NCBI GenBank assembly: GCA_021823555.1
Contig: JAKANW010000221.1
Location: forward strand, 1-5,289
Direction: 5' to 3'
From: Chloroflexota bacterium
GTDB lineage: Bacteria > Chloroflexota > Anaerolineae > Anaerolineales > Villigracilaceae
DNA length: 5,289 nt
Part shown: one piece after another, positions 1 through 5,019 of the stretch
Layout: each line of letters begins with the position of its first letter
Position numbering within the stretch: position 1 is the stretch's first letter
Notes under the pieces: generated by a model
What the model was told of the DNA's origin: nothing
Database searches by the model: none
Seen by the model: the letters and a program-made list of their open reading frames with translations, nothing else
Made by a program: the position numbers and the translations under genes

Positions 1-1191
1 CGCGTTTTCATAAAAGATGCGCTCGCTGTATGTGGCCAGAGCCTCGTCCAGCCAGGGCTGCTCGGCCTGGTCGTTCCCCACCTGCTCGAACCACCATTGG
101 TGGGCAGTCTCGTGCGCGGCCACAAATTTCAGATAATTGACCCGACTGGTGGCGCTGTTATAGAGATTGTAAAAATCTCGGCTGAGATAAAAGAAAGCCG
201 AGTACTCCATGCCATCATTGAAGTCACCCATAACGATGGCGAGGCTTTTGTGTGGGTACGGGCCATAGTACTGACCATAAATTTGCATGGCCTGAATGGA
301 AGTATTCAGGGCCGCCTGTCCCGCGCCATCGCTAAAGGGGAAGTAATAGCTGGTGACGGTCACATCCCCAACCTGCTGAGTGGCAACCTTGAATTCGCGG
401 CTCATGGAGAAGACAAAAGCCCGCCCCGCGCTGAGCGCATAAGTCGTGCCGCCATTTGCGTTGGGTCCCTCTGACGCGCCGCTGGAGGCAACCACTGGGG
501 CTGTCGCCGGGTCGGTAAAGTTCAGGTTGACTACATAGTCTGCCGCATCGTAAACGAGATGCTCGCCGTAATACCAGGGATCGTGCAGCACCCAATCGCC
601 ATTGATGAACGGGACCACGAACGGATACCAGTTGGTTAGGTTCAGTTGATTCTTGGTGTAGCCGAAGATGCGCGGCCGCGAGACGTTGGGATCCGTCTGC
701 TCGGCAAAAGGCAGGGAGAGCGAATATTGGATGGACAGCGTGGTAGTCTTCTCAGGGTCGAGCGGAGCAGGCAGGGTCAGGTCCATGCGCTGGGCGTTGA
801 CGATGAAAGCCGTGGTCGGCGCGCCATCCACGGCAACCGATTGAATCGTGAAGCAATCAGCCCACAGATTGGGAACCACAGCCAGTACGAGAGCCGTCAA
901 GGCCTGGCCGGTGTGGTTGGGATAAACAATGGTCTCATCCACCGTGATAGTGTGTGCGTCATAATTAACCGTGGCGTCGAGGTTATATTTTGCGCGCCCC
1001 GGTGCAGGGGCCGGCGTGGAGGTAGCCGTTGGAGAAGGAACGGGCGAGGCAGTCTCTGTAGGCGGAGGTGTGGCGGTGGGCGAGAGCGTGGGAAGCGGCG
1101 GAGCCGAAACACCCGCGCAGGAAGTCAATAAGGAGATGATGAAAACGTAAGGGATCAGGTGCGCAAGGGTGGAAAGGAGTTTATGCAACAT
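1..1191 (-). CDS. M1-family zinc metallopeptidase, lipoprotein (C-terminus beyond window)
   Basis: A gluzincin aminopeptidase-type enzyme, probably acting on peptides outside the membrane. Reading the minus strand from ATG at 1191 gives 397 uninterrupted codons to the window edge. Residues 1-24 form a hydrophobic signal peptide ending in the lipobox L22-T23-S24-C25, so Cys25 should carry the lipid anchor. Residues 26-65 are a Pro/Thr/Ser/Ala-rich linker, followed by the beta-rich N-terminal M1 domain. The substrate-anchoring GAMEN motif appears as D-G-M-E-Y (residues 326-330, Glu329). The zinc site is H360-E361-T-A-H364 followed by W-W, with the third ligand Glu383 exactly 18 residues after His364 (W-L-D-E-A). 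The catalytic Tyr and the C-terminal domains are not in the window. No Shine-Dalgarno is visible before the ATG, and a TAAAAT box lies 6 nt upstream. It is transcribed divergently from the MBL hydrolase. The family call is firm; the substrate is unknown. Confidence 0.9.
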   Translation of the reverse strand, partial: MLHKLLSTLAHLIPYVFIISLLTSCAGVSAPPLPTLSPTATPPPTETASPVPSPTATSTPAPAPGRAKYNLDATVNYDAHTITVDETIVYPNHTGQALTALVLAVVPNLWADCFTIQSVAVDGAPTTAFIVNAQRMDLTLPAPLDPEKTTTLSIQYSLSLPFAEQTDPNVSRPRIFGYTKNQLNLTNWYPFVVPFINGDWVLHDPWYYGEHLVYDAADYVVNLNFTDPATAPVVASSGASEGPNANGGTTYALSAGRAFVFSMSREFKVATQQVGDVTVTSYYFPFSDGAGQAALNTSIQAMQIYGQYYGPYPHKSLAIVMGDFNDGMEYSAFFYLSRDFYNLYNSATSRVNYLKFVAAHETAHQWWFEQVGNDQAEQPWLDEALATYSERIFYENA

Positions 1192-1197
1192 GGCGCA

Positions 1198-1203
1198 ATT
1201 TTA
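1198..1203 (-). promoter_or_regulatory. Possible -10 box of the metallopeptidase gene
   Basis: On the minus strand TAAAAT lies 6 nt before the ATG at 1191, and there is no Shine-Dalgarno between them. This would place the transcript start at or next to the start codon, as in leaderless mRNAs. No convincing -35 is seen, so the call is weak and rests mainly on its similarity to the stronger TATAAT-N7-ATG arrangement of two other genes in the window. Confidence 0.3.
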
Positions 1204-1236
1204 TCTTGAGTCGGTTAAATGTGCTTAAGTTGACCT

Positions 1237-1430
1237 CGGACTCCGGAGGTTAGAAAGACTGCGCAAGTAGAACTTGCGGAGTCCGTGCCCGGCAATGGAG
1301 TCAGGAAGCTCTGCTTCCAGCGTAACAGAAAAACCGCAAGCAGAGCTTGCGGAGTCCGTGCCGGCGATGGAGTCAGGAAGCTCTGCTTCCAGCGTAACAG
1401 AAAAACCGCAAGCAGAGCTTGCGGAGTCCG
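1237..1430. repeat. 72-bp tandem repeat array of paired hairpins
   Basis: Two copies, 1295-1358 and 1367-1430, are identical over 64 bp and spaced at a 72-bp period. A degenerate partial copy precedes them (about 1250-1294). Each full copy holds two perfect hairpins. One is GGAAGC-TCT-GCTTCC (1304-1318 and 1376-1390). The other is CCGCAAGC-AGA-GCTTGCGG (1334-1352 and 1406-1424), followed by CGGAGTCCG. The loops TCT and AGA are complementary. The partial copy has the second hairpin as CGCAAGT-AGA-ACTTGCG (1262-1278). CGGACTCCG at 1237-1245 is the inverted complement of CGGAGTCCG at 1277-1285 and marks the left edge. Two overlapping open frames run through the array, but only because 72 is divisible by three. 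I read it as a non-coding interspersed repeat. Confidence 0.85.
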
Positions 1431-1437
1431 CGGGGCA

Positions 1438-1453
1438 TGGGAAATATTTCCCA
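1438..1453. promoter_or_regulatory. Perfect 16-bp palindrome, candidate operator
   Basis: TGGGAAATATTTCCCA is its own reverse complement. It splits as TGGGA-N6-TCCCA, the same 5-6-5 spacing as the Crp-type operator TGTGA-N6-TCACA. It ends 21 bp before the proposed -35 box of the MBL hydrolase gene, with its centre near -63 from the expected transcript start, close to where class I Crp activator sites lie. It begins 8 bp after the tandem repeat array, so it could instead be another palindromic repeat unit. The palindrome is certain; the operator role is inference. Confidence 0.45.
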
Positions 1454-1474
1454 GCTTACCTGCCTCTTGTTTCC

Positions 1475-1502
1475 TTGAGGAAAAAAAGTTTGCGAGGATA
1501 AT
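1475..1502 (+). promoter_or_regulatory. Putative sigma70-type promoter of the MBL hydrolase gene
   Basis: TTGAGG (1475-1480) and GATAAT (1497-1502) are separated by 16 bp. They match the TTGACA and TATAAT consensus at 4 and 5 of 6 positions. Transcription would start near 1509, giving a leader of about 23 nt that contains the Shine-Dalgarno. The AT-rich spacer includes a run of seven A. Confidence 0.5.
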
Positions 1503-1521
1503 GGAATTGCATTCAAGGCGT

Positions 1522-1529
1522 GAGGTGAG
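1522..1529 (+). promoter_or_regulatory. Shine-Dalgarno of the MBL hydrolase gene
   Basis: GAGGTGAG lies immediately before the ATG at 1532, with 4 nt between its GAGGTG core and the start codon. It supports this start for the hydrolase. Confidence 0.7.
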
Positions 1530-1531
1530 CT

Positions 1532-2503
1532 ATGGCTGACGAACTGGTGGTCAAATTCTGGGGAGTGCGCGGGAGTTATCCGACTCCGGGCGAGGGGACC
1601 GTCCGCTTTGGCGGGAACACCGCCTGCGTGGAAATCCGCGCCGGGGAGCGCACGCTCATCTTCGACGCCGGGACCGGCATCATCCCCCTTGGGCGTGACC
1701 TGGCCCGCAGGCCGCGTCCTGCCAACCACCCGCTGGAAGCGGCGCTGTTCTTCAGCCATCTGCATCACGATCACACGCAGGGTTTCCCGTTCTTCGCGCC
1801 GGCCTTCCTGCCGCAAGCAAGACTGCACATCTTCGGCCCGGGAACGACTCCCGAAATGTTGGAACGCGTGCTGGAGAACAACCAGTCGCCGCAAACCTTC
1901 CCGGTCAGTTTGCGTGATATGGCAGCTTGGAAGCAGATCCGCTCGGTGCGCGAGGCGGAGGTCATCGTCTGGGATGAGACCGGAGTCCATTTGGCGGAGG
2001 CAGGCAAAGGCTTGAGCGATGAAGCGGTCGTCGTCCACATCCACCGCTCCCATGCCCATCCGGGCGGCGTCTACGCCTATCGCATTATCTGGCGCGGCAA
2101 GTCGGTGGTGTACGCGACCGATACCGAGGGTTACGTGGGCGCGGACCGGCGGCTGGTTCGGTTCGCACGCGGTGCCGACCTGCTGATCCATGACGCACAG
2201 TATAGCGAGGAGCATTACCGCGGAGGACTGGCGGGCTTTCCGTCCACACAGGGCTACGGCCATTCGACCGTAACGATGGCCTGTGAGGTGGCAGCCGCAG
2301 CCGAAGTGGAGCGACTGGCGCTGTTCCATCACGACCCGGCCTACGATGACGCCATGCTGCTGAAATTGGAGTCTCAGGCGCAGGAGTTGTTTGCCCCGTC
2401 ATTGGCAGCGTATGAGGGGCTGGAGTGGAAGGTGAAGACTGAGCCTTCGATTCGTGCGTCGTTAGGGATCAAGACAGTCTTGAGCCGCGAGGCGCGTAAG
2501 TAG
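1532..2503 (+). CDS. MBL-fold metallo-hydrolase (Lactamase_B_2 / PhnP-like)
   Basis: A cytoplasmic 323-residue metallo-hydrolase of the metallo-beta-lactamase superfamily, with no signal peptide. The N-terminus carries G-V-R-G-S-Y-P-T-P-G (11-20) and F-G-G-N-T (26-30), typical of the branch that includes RNase Z, PhnP and class II cyclic-nucleotide phosphodiesterases. Metal-binding motif 2 is H76-L-H78-H-D80-H81. Further likely ligands are His176 (H-P-G-G), Asp197 (A-T-D-T-E-G) and His266 or His267 (L-F-H-H-D-P). H220-D221 and G-H244-S-T are also family-like. The start is backed by a Shine-Dalgarno and an upstream promoter. The reaction is not fixed by sequence: phosphodiester hydrolysis, of a cyclic nucleotide, RNA or other phosphoester, is the family expectation. 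The downstream neighbour is a Crp-family regulator with a conserved cyclic-nucleotide pocket, which makes a cyclic-nucleotide substrate worth considering. Fold confidence is high and substrate confidence is low. Confidence 0.9.
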   Translation: MADELVVKFWGVRGSYPTPGEGTVRFGGNTACVEIRAGERTLIFDAGTGIIPLGRDLARRPRPANHPLEAALFFSHLHHDHTQGFPFFAPAFLPQARLHIFGPGTTPEMLERVLENNQSPQTFPVSLRDMAAWKQIRSVREAEVIVWDETGVHLAEAGKGLSDEAVVVHIHRSHAHPGGVYAYRIIWRGKSVVYATDTEGYVGADRRLVRFARGADLLIHDAQYSEEHYRGGLAGFPSTQGYGHSTVTMACEVAAAAEVERLALFHHDPAYDDAMLLKLESQAQELFAPSLAAYEGLEWKVKTEPSIRASLGIKTVLSREARK

Positions 2504-2520
2504 TCGCTGCTTTCGCGTCG

Positions 2521-2688
2521 AGCAGAGGCTTGAGTGCGATGCACTGAGTTTATCGAAGTGTTCGTCGAAAGCTGCAGTCGAGATGCTTTTGATCAAAAAC
2601 ATTGCGCTTCGACTGCGCCTGGTCTCGATATGGTCGGAACGCTTCGCGGCGCCGACCTACTCGACCATCGGCTCCACTCGCCGCGAAG
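2521..2688. repeat. Cluster of intergenic palindromic repeats
   Basis: The gap between the hydrolase and the regulator is built from nested inverted repeats. GCAGTCGA (2574-2581) pairs with TCGACTGC (2609-2616), and the 12-bp palindrome TTTTGATCAAAA (2587-2598) lies between them. GGTCGG (2632-2637) pairs with CCGACC (2652-2657). CTTCGCGGCG (2642-2651) pairs with CGCCGCGAAG (2679-2688), so the last two structures are mutually exclusive. AGTGC-GAT-GCACT (2533-2545 region) is a smaller hairpin. The general style (GGTCTCGATA ... CTACTCGACCA) resembles REP-type elements seen across GC-rich bacterial genomes. The open frame at 2602-2793 is an accident of this repeat. Confidence 0.6.
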
Positions 2689-2693
2689 TTTTA
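2642..2693 (+). terminator. Possible Rho-independent terminator after the hydrolase gene
   Basis: A 10-bp GC-rich inverted repeat, CTTCGCGGCG and CGCCGCGAAG, is followed directly by TTTTATT. The 27-nt loop is long for an intrinsic terminator, although CCGA and TCGG inside it can pair and shorten it. It lies about 140 bp past the hydrolase stop and ahead of the regulator gene, so it would separate the two transcripts. It may simply be part of the repeat cluster. Confidence 0.3.
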
Positions 2694-2771
2694 TTGCAAG
2701 TTTAATTTATTGATCAGCAACGGCGACTTCGCGGTAAGTTCAAACCCAATCTGCCAAAGCCGGGTCGTTAC

Positions 2772-2778
2772 GAAGGGA
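2772..2778 (+). promoter_or_regulatory. Shine-Dalgarno of the Crp-family gene
   Basis: GAAGGGA lies 8 nt before the ATG at 2787, a normal spacing. It favours that start over the in-frame ATG at 2796 (residue 4), which would sit 17 nt away. I see no convincing promoter between 2690 and 2770. Confidence 0.6.
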
Positions 2779-2786
2779 TGTAAAAT

Positions 2787-3497
2787 ATGTTGAAAATGGC
2801 CGACATCAAGAACGACGATACCCGCAACCTGCTCTCGGACATCCGCTTGTTTGAAGGGCTGACGCCCGCTCAACTGGACTGGGTGGCGCGTCGGGCGCAT
2901 CGCCGCATCTTTCCTGTGGGAACAAACGTGATGACGGCCGAACAGCCGGGCGAAGCCGTGTACATCGTGCTGCACGGCACGGTGAAAATCCACATGGGGC
3001 AAAGCGATGGGCGCGATGTGATCCTGTCCATTTTGGGGAGCGGTGACCTGCTGGGCGAGATGAGCCTGATTGACAGCGTGGGCCGCTCGGCCAGCGTGAC
3101 CACGTTGGAGAATTCGCTCATGCTGTGGATGGACAAGGAGACTTTTTCCGCGTTGCTCAATGACTTCCCGCCGGTGGCGCGTAATCTGGTCAAGATCCTG
3201 TCGGCGCGGGTGCGGCTCTCCGACCAGTTGATCCAGGCGTTGGCAACCCTGGATGTCTATGGACGGGTGGCGCGCCAACTGCTGGCCTTCGCCGAAAAAT
3301 ATGGCCGCATCATTGACGGCGGGCTGCAAATCCGCATCACCTTCACGCAAGGCGACATGGCCGACCTGGTGGGAGCGTCGCGCAAACGCGTCAACCAGGT
3401 GATGGTCTCATTCAAGGAACAGGGGCTGATCGGCGCGGACGCCGAGGGGCATGTGGTGATTTTGGATCGTGAGGGATTGGCGAAATACTGTAGATAA
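2787..3497 (+). CDS. Crp/Fnr-family transcriptional regulator
   Basis: A 236-residue DNA-binding regulator of normal family length. Residues 20-120 form the cyclic-nucleotide-binding beta-barrel. Its phosphate-binding cassette reads G86-D-L-L-G90-E91-M-S-L ... R100-S101-A, so the Gly-Glu and Arg-Ser residues that hold the ribose and phosphate of cAMP in E. coli Crp are all kept. Residues 125-155 are the dimerisation helix; the positions matching Crp Thr127 and Ser128 are Ser145 and Asp146. L-D-V-Y-G-R (155-160) is the hinge. The C-terminal winged helix-turn-helix spans about 185-230, with recognition helix S198-R-K-R-V-N-Q204. No Fnr-type N-terminal cysteine cluster is present, so it is not an oxygen sensor of that type. 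cAMP or a related ligand is likely but unproven. It lies downstream of the MBL hydrolase across a repeat-filled gap and upstream of a palindromic element. Confidence 0.92.
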   Translation: MLKMADIKNDDTRNLLSDIRLFEGLTPAQLDWVARRAHRRIFPVGTNVMTAEQPGEAVYIVLHGTVKIHMGQSDGRDVILSILGSGDLLGEMSLIDSVGRSASVTTLENSLMLWMDKETFSALLNDFPPVARNLVKILSARVRLSDQLIQALATLDVYGRVARQLLAFAEKYGRIIDGGLQIRITFTQGDMADLVGASRKRVNQVMVSFKEQGLIGADAEGHVVILDREGLAKYCR

Positions 3498-3498
3498 T

Positions 3499-3607
3499 AT
3501 GTCATTGCGAGGGAGCTGTGCGAGCCTTAAACGGCGAGTACAGTTCCCGAAGCAATCTCCTCAATCAACGAGGAGATTGCTTCGCACTTAGGCGCTCGCA
3601 ATGACAT
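3499..3607. repeat. 109-bp palindromic element with 13-bp terminal inverted repeats
   Basis: The ends ATGTCATTGCGAG (3499-3511) and CTCGCAATGACAT (3595-3607) are perfect inverted repeats. Inside, CGAAGCAATCTCCTC (3548-3562) pairs perfectly with GAGGAGATTGCTTCG (3570-3584) around a 7-nt loop. The arms are asymmetric: about 36 nt separate the left end from the inner hairpin and only 10 nt separate it from the right end. No coding capacity or clear target-site duplication is seen. It fits a MITE- or REP-type interspersed repeat of the ATTGCGAG...CTCGCAATGACA kind, known to me from several GC-rich bacteria. It begins 1 nt after the regulator's stop codon and ends 9 nt before the -10 box of the thioesterase gene. 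Confidence 0.85.
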
Positions 3608-3616
3608 GCCTAACGG

Positions 3617-3622
3617 TATAAT
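3617..3622 (+). promoter_or_regulatory. -10 box TATAAT, likely leaderless start of the thioesterase gene
   Basis: A perfect TATAAT is followed by exactly 7 nt and then the ATG at 3630, so transcription should begin at or 1 nt before the start codon. No Shine-Dalgarno exists between them. The -35 region (about 3593-3600) falls inside the terminal repeat of the palindromic element and reads GCTCGC, unlike TTGACA. Confidence 0.6.
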
Positions 3623-3629
3623 TCGCCGC

Positions 3630-4049
3630 ATGAGCGAATTCCATTTCTACCAACCCATCGAAGTCCGCTACGGCGATTTGGACCCGCAGGGTCACGTCAA
3701 CAACGCTAAGCATCTCACCTACTTTGAACAGGCCCGCGTCGAGTATCTGGTGAAACTGGGACTGTTTGGGAAAAACCAATCGTTCATGGAGATCGGCATC
3801 ATCATCGCCGATATCCACATCACCTATCACGCGCCCATCCATTGGGGCGACCCGATCAAGGTCGGCGCGCGCACGGCCAGGATCGGCAACAAATCCATGA
3901 CCATGGTGCAGGCTGTGGTCAACACCGAGACGGGGGAAGTCTGTTCCAGCGGGACTCTCGTTTTGGTGACGTTTGATTACGGGGCGAAGAAGACCATTCC
4001 CGTGCCGGAGGAATGGCGGGAAAAGATTTCTGTTTTTGAGAACATTTGA
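3630..4049 (+). CDS. Acyl-CoA thioesterase, 4HBT hot-dog fold (YbgC/FadM-like)
   Basis: A 139-residue single-domain protein of the 4-hydroxybenzoyl-CoA thioesterase family, expected to hydrolyse acyl-CoA or acyl-carrier thioesters in the cytoplasm. The signature is R13-Y-G-D-L-D18-P-Q-G-H22-V-N-N25, where Asp18 matches the catalytic Asp of 4HBT enzymes. Y-F-E-Q-A-R (31-36) on the central helix is also typical. A second conserved stretch is Y66-H-A-P-I-H-W-G-D-P (hot-dog beta strand). Length is normal. An in-frame ATG at 3606 would add eight residues, but it lies in the arm of the palindromic repeat and has no Shine-Dalgarno. ATG 3630 begins the conserved protein and sits 7 nt after TATAAT, so I chose it. 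The acyl substrate cannot be told from the sequence. Confidence 0.9.
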   Translation: MSEFHFYQPIEVRYGDLDPQGHVNNAKHLTYFEQARVEYLVKLGLFGKNQSFMEIGIIIADIHITYHAPIHWGDPIKVGARTARIGNKSMTMVQAVVNTETGEVCSSGTLVLVTFDYGAKKTIPVPEEWREKISVFENI

Positions 4050-4052
4050 TCT

Positions 4053-4058
4053 TATAAT
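4053..4058 (+). promoter_or_regulatory. -10 box TATAAT, likely leaderless start of the methyltransferase gene
   Basis: TATAAT begins 3 nt after the thioesterase stop, with exactly 7 nt (TAGCAGC) before ATG 4066. This is the same geometry as the thioesterase gene, again without a Shine-Dalgarno. A -35 is not clear: TGTTTT at 4031-4036 has 16-bp spacing but matches poorly. It suggests the restriction-modification genes have their own promoter, independent of the thioesterase. Confidence 0.6.
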
Positions 4059-4065
4059 TAGCAGC

Positions 4066-5019
4066 ATGAAAATTTCAACTGAATTTGACCCCAGCGCTCA
4101 ATGTGTTCTTTTTCAGGGAGACTGCCTTGATTTACTGAAAAGTGTTCCTGATAAAACTGTCAAATTAGTGGTGACTTCGCCACCGTATAACCTGGGAAAG
4201 CCATATGAAACGCGCCTGCATTTGGATGAATATTTGGAGCAACAAAAAAGGATCATCGAGGCATCGGTGCGAGCATTAAGTGACGACGGCAGCATCTGCT
4301 GGCAGGTAGGAAACTACGTCAACAATGGCGAGATCATTCCCCTGGATATTGTCCTGTATCCAATTTTTTCGTCCCTAGGGCTGCATCTCAGGAATCGGAT
4401 CGTGTGGCAGTTTGGGCACGGACTTCATGCTTCAAAACGCTTTTCAGGAAGGTATGAGGTCATTCTCTGGTTCACCAAATCAGACCAATACACCTTCAAT
4501 TTAGATCCGATTCGCGTGCCTCAAAAATATCCCCAGAAAAAATATTTTAAAGGCCCAAAGAAAGGTGAACTGTCAGGGAACCCGCTAGGCAAGAATCCAA
4601 GCGACATTTGGGATATACCGAACGTCAAGGCGAACCACATCGAGAAAACGATCCACCCCTGCCAATTTCCGGTTGAATTGATCGAGCGTCTTGTACTGTC
4701 AATGACCAACGAGGGAGATTGGATTCTTGATCCTTTTATGGGCGTAGGCTCCACAGCCATCGCAGCCCTGATCCATAACAGAAAAGCGATTGGCGCGGAG
4801 ATAATGCCGGAATATATTTCAATCGCCAAAAACAGGATCGAACAGGCAGAAAAGGGTGAGTTGCAAATCCGGCCCATGGAACGTCCCGTTTACGACCCGA
4901 ATGATTCGATAGAGATCATTCCACCAAAAACTATTCAGCTATCGAAGCAGGAACCGCAACTCCAATTATTTGAAAACCGGGAAGAATACCAGATCAAGGA
5001 GAATAAGCAGAAAACATGA
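4066..5019 (+). CDS. Type II DNA methyltransferase, beta class (N4-cytosine or N6-adenine)
   Basis: A 317-residue S-adenosylmethionine-dependent DNA methyltransferase that should protect host sites from the adjoining endonuclease. Motif order is that of the beta class. The catalytic motif IV T37-S-P-P-Y-N42 lies near the N-terminus after G-D-C-L-D-L-L (18-24). The target-recognition region spans about 120-195. Motif X follows as H197-P-C-Q-F-P, then the SAM-binding motif I D222-P-F-M-G-V-G-S-T230 and motif II Glu245. SPPY is found in both N4-cytosine and N6-adenine enzymes, so the methylated base is open. The reading frame is open further upstream (ATG at 3973), but that would overlap the thioesterase and add an unrelated Arg-rich stretch. 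ATG 4066 follows TATAAT by 7 nt and starts the conserved domain. Base composition is more AT-rich than in the upstream genes. The stop overlaps the next start as ATGA. Confidence 0.92.
   Translation: MKISTEFDPSAQCVLFQGDCLDLLKSVPDKTVKLVVTSPPYNLGKPYETRLHLDEYLEQQKRIIEASVRALSDDGSICWQVGNYVNNGEIIPLDIVLYPIFSSLGLHLRNRIVWQFGHGLHASKRFSGRYEVILWFTKSDQYTFNLDPIRVPQKYPQKKYFKGPKKGELSGNPLGKNPSDIWDIPNVKANHIEKTIHPCQFPVELIERLVLSMTNEGDWILDPFMGVGSTAIAALIHNRKAIGAEIMPEYISIAKNRIEQAEKGELQIRPMERPVYDPNDSIEIIPPKTIQLSKQEPQLQLFENREEYQIKENKQKT
4996..5001 (+). promoter_or_regulatory. Shine-Dalgarno-like site for the endonuclease gene
   Basis: AAGGAG inside the end of the methyltransferase gene lies 14 nt before ATG 5016, longer than ideal. 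The ATGA overlap (5016-5019) suggests translational coupling contributes to initiation. Confidence 0.45.

Noticed and set aside
97..1131. Plus-strand open frames opposite the metallopeptidase (97-474 and 646-1131)
   Set aside because: They are antisense to a clearly recognisable M1 peptidase with an intact zinc site, and their translations look like no known family.
1250..1430. CRISPR array
   Set aside because: There are only two full copies at 72-bp spacing with no unique spacers between them and no cas genes nearby.
1274..1539. Two overlapping open frames with internally repeated peptide sequence (Ser/Ala/Glu-rich)
   Set aside because: They only exist because the 72-bp repeat keeps frame in all copies. 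There is no Shine-Dalgarno, two frames are equally open, and the second overlaps the hydrolase start.
1373..2332. Long 319-codon minus-strand open frame across the hydrolase gene
   Set aside because: It is antisense to the MBL hydrolase, whose metal-binding motifs are intact, and it runs into the repeat array. Long antisense frames are common in GC-rich genes.
2587..2598. TTTTGATCAAAA as an Fnr-type operator
   Set aside because: Fnr sites need TTGAT-N4-ATCAA. Here the half-sites overlap with no spacer, and the site is about 190 bp upstream of the regulator start.
2691..3350. 219-codon minus-strand open frame across the Crp-family gene
   Set aside because: It is antisense to a full-length Crp-family protein, with no family resemblance of its own.
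3973..4065. Upstream extension of the methyltransferase to ATG 3973
   Set aside because: The added residues overlap the thioesterase in another frame, are Arg-rich and precede the conserved domain. ATG 4066 has a -10 box at leaderless spacing.
3588..4067. 159-codon minus-strand open frame across the thioesterase gene
   Set aside because: It is antisense to the 4HBT signature-bearing frame.
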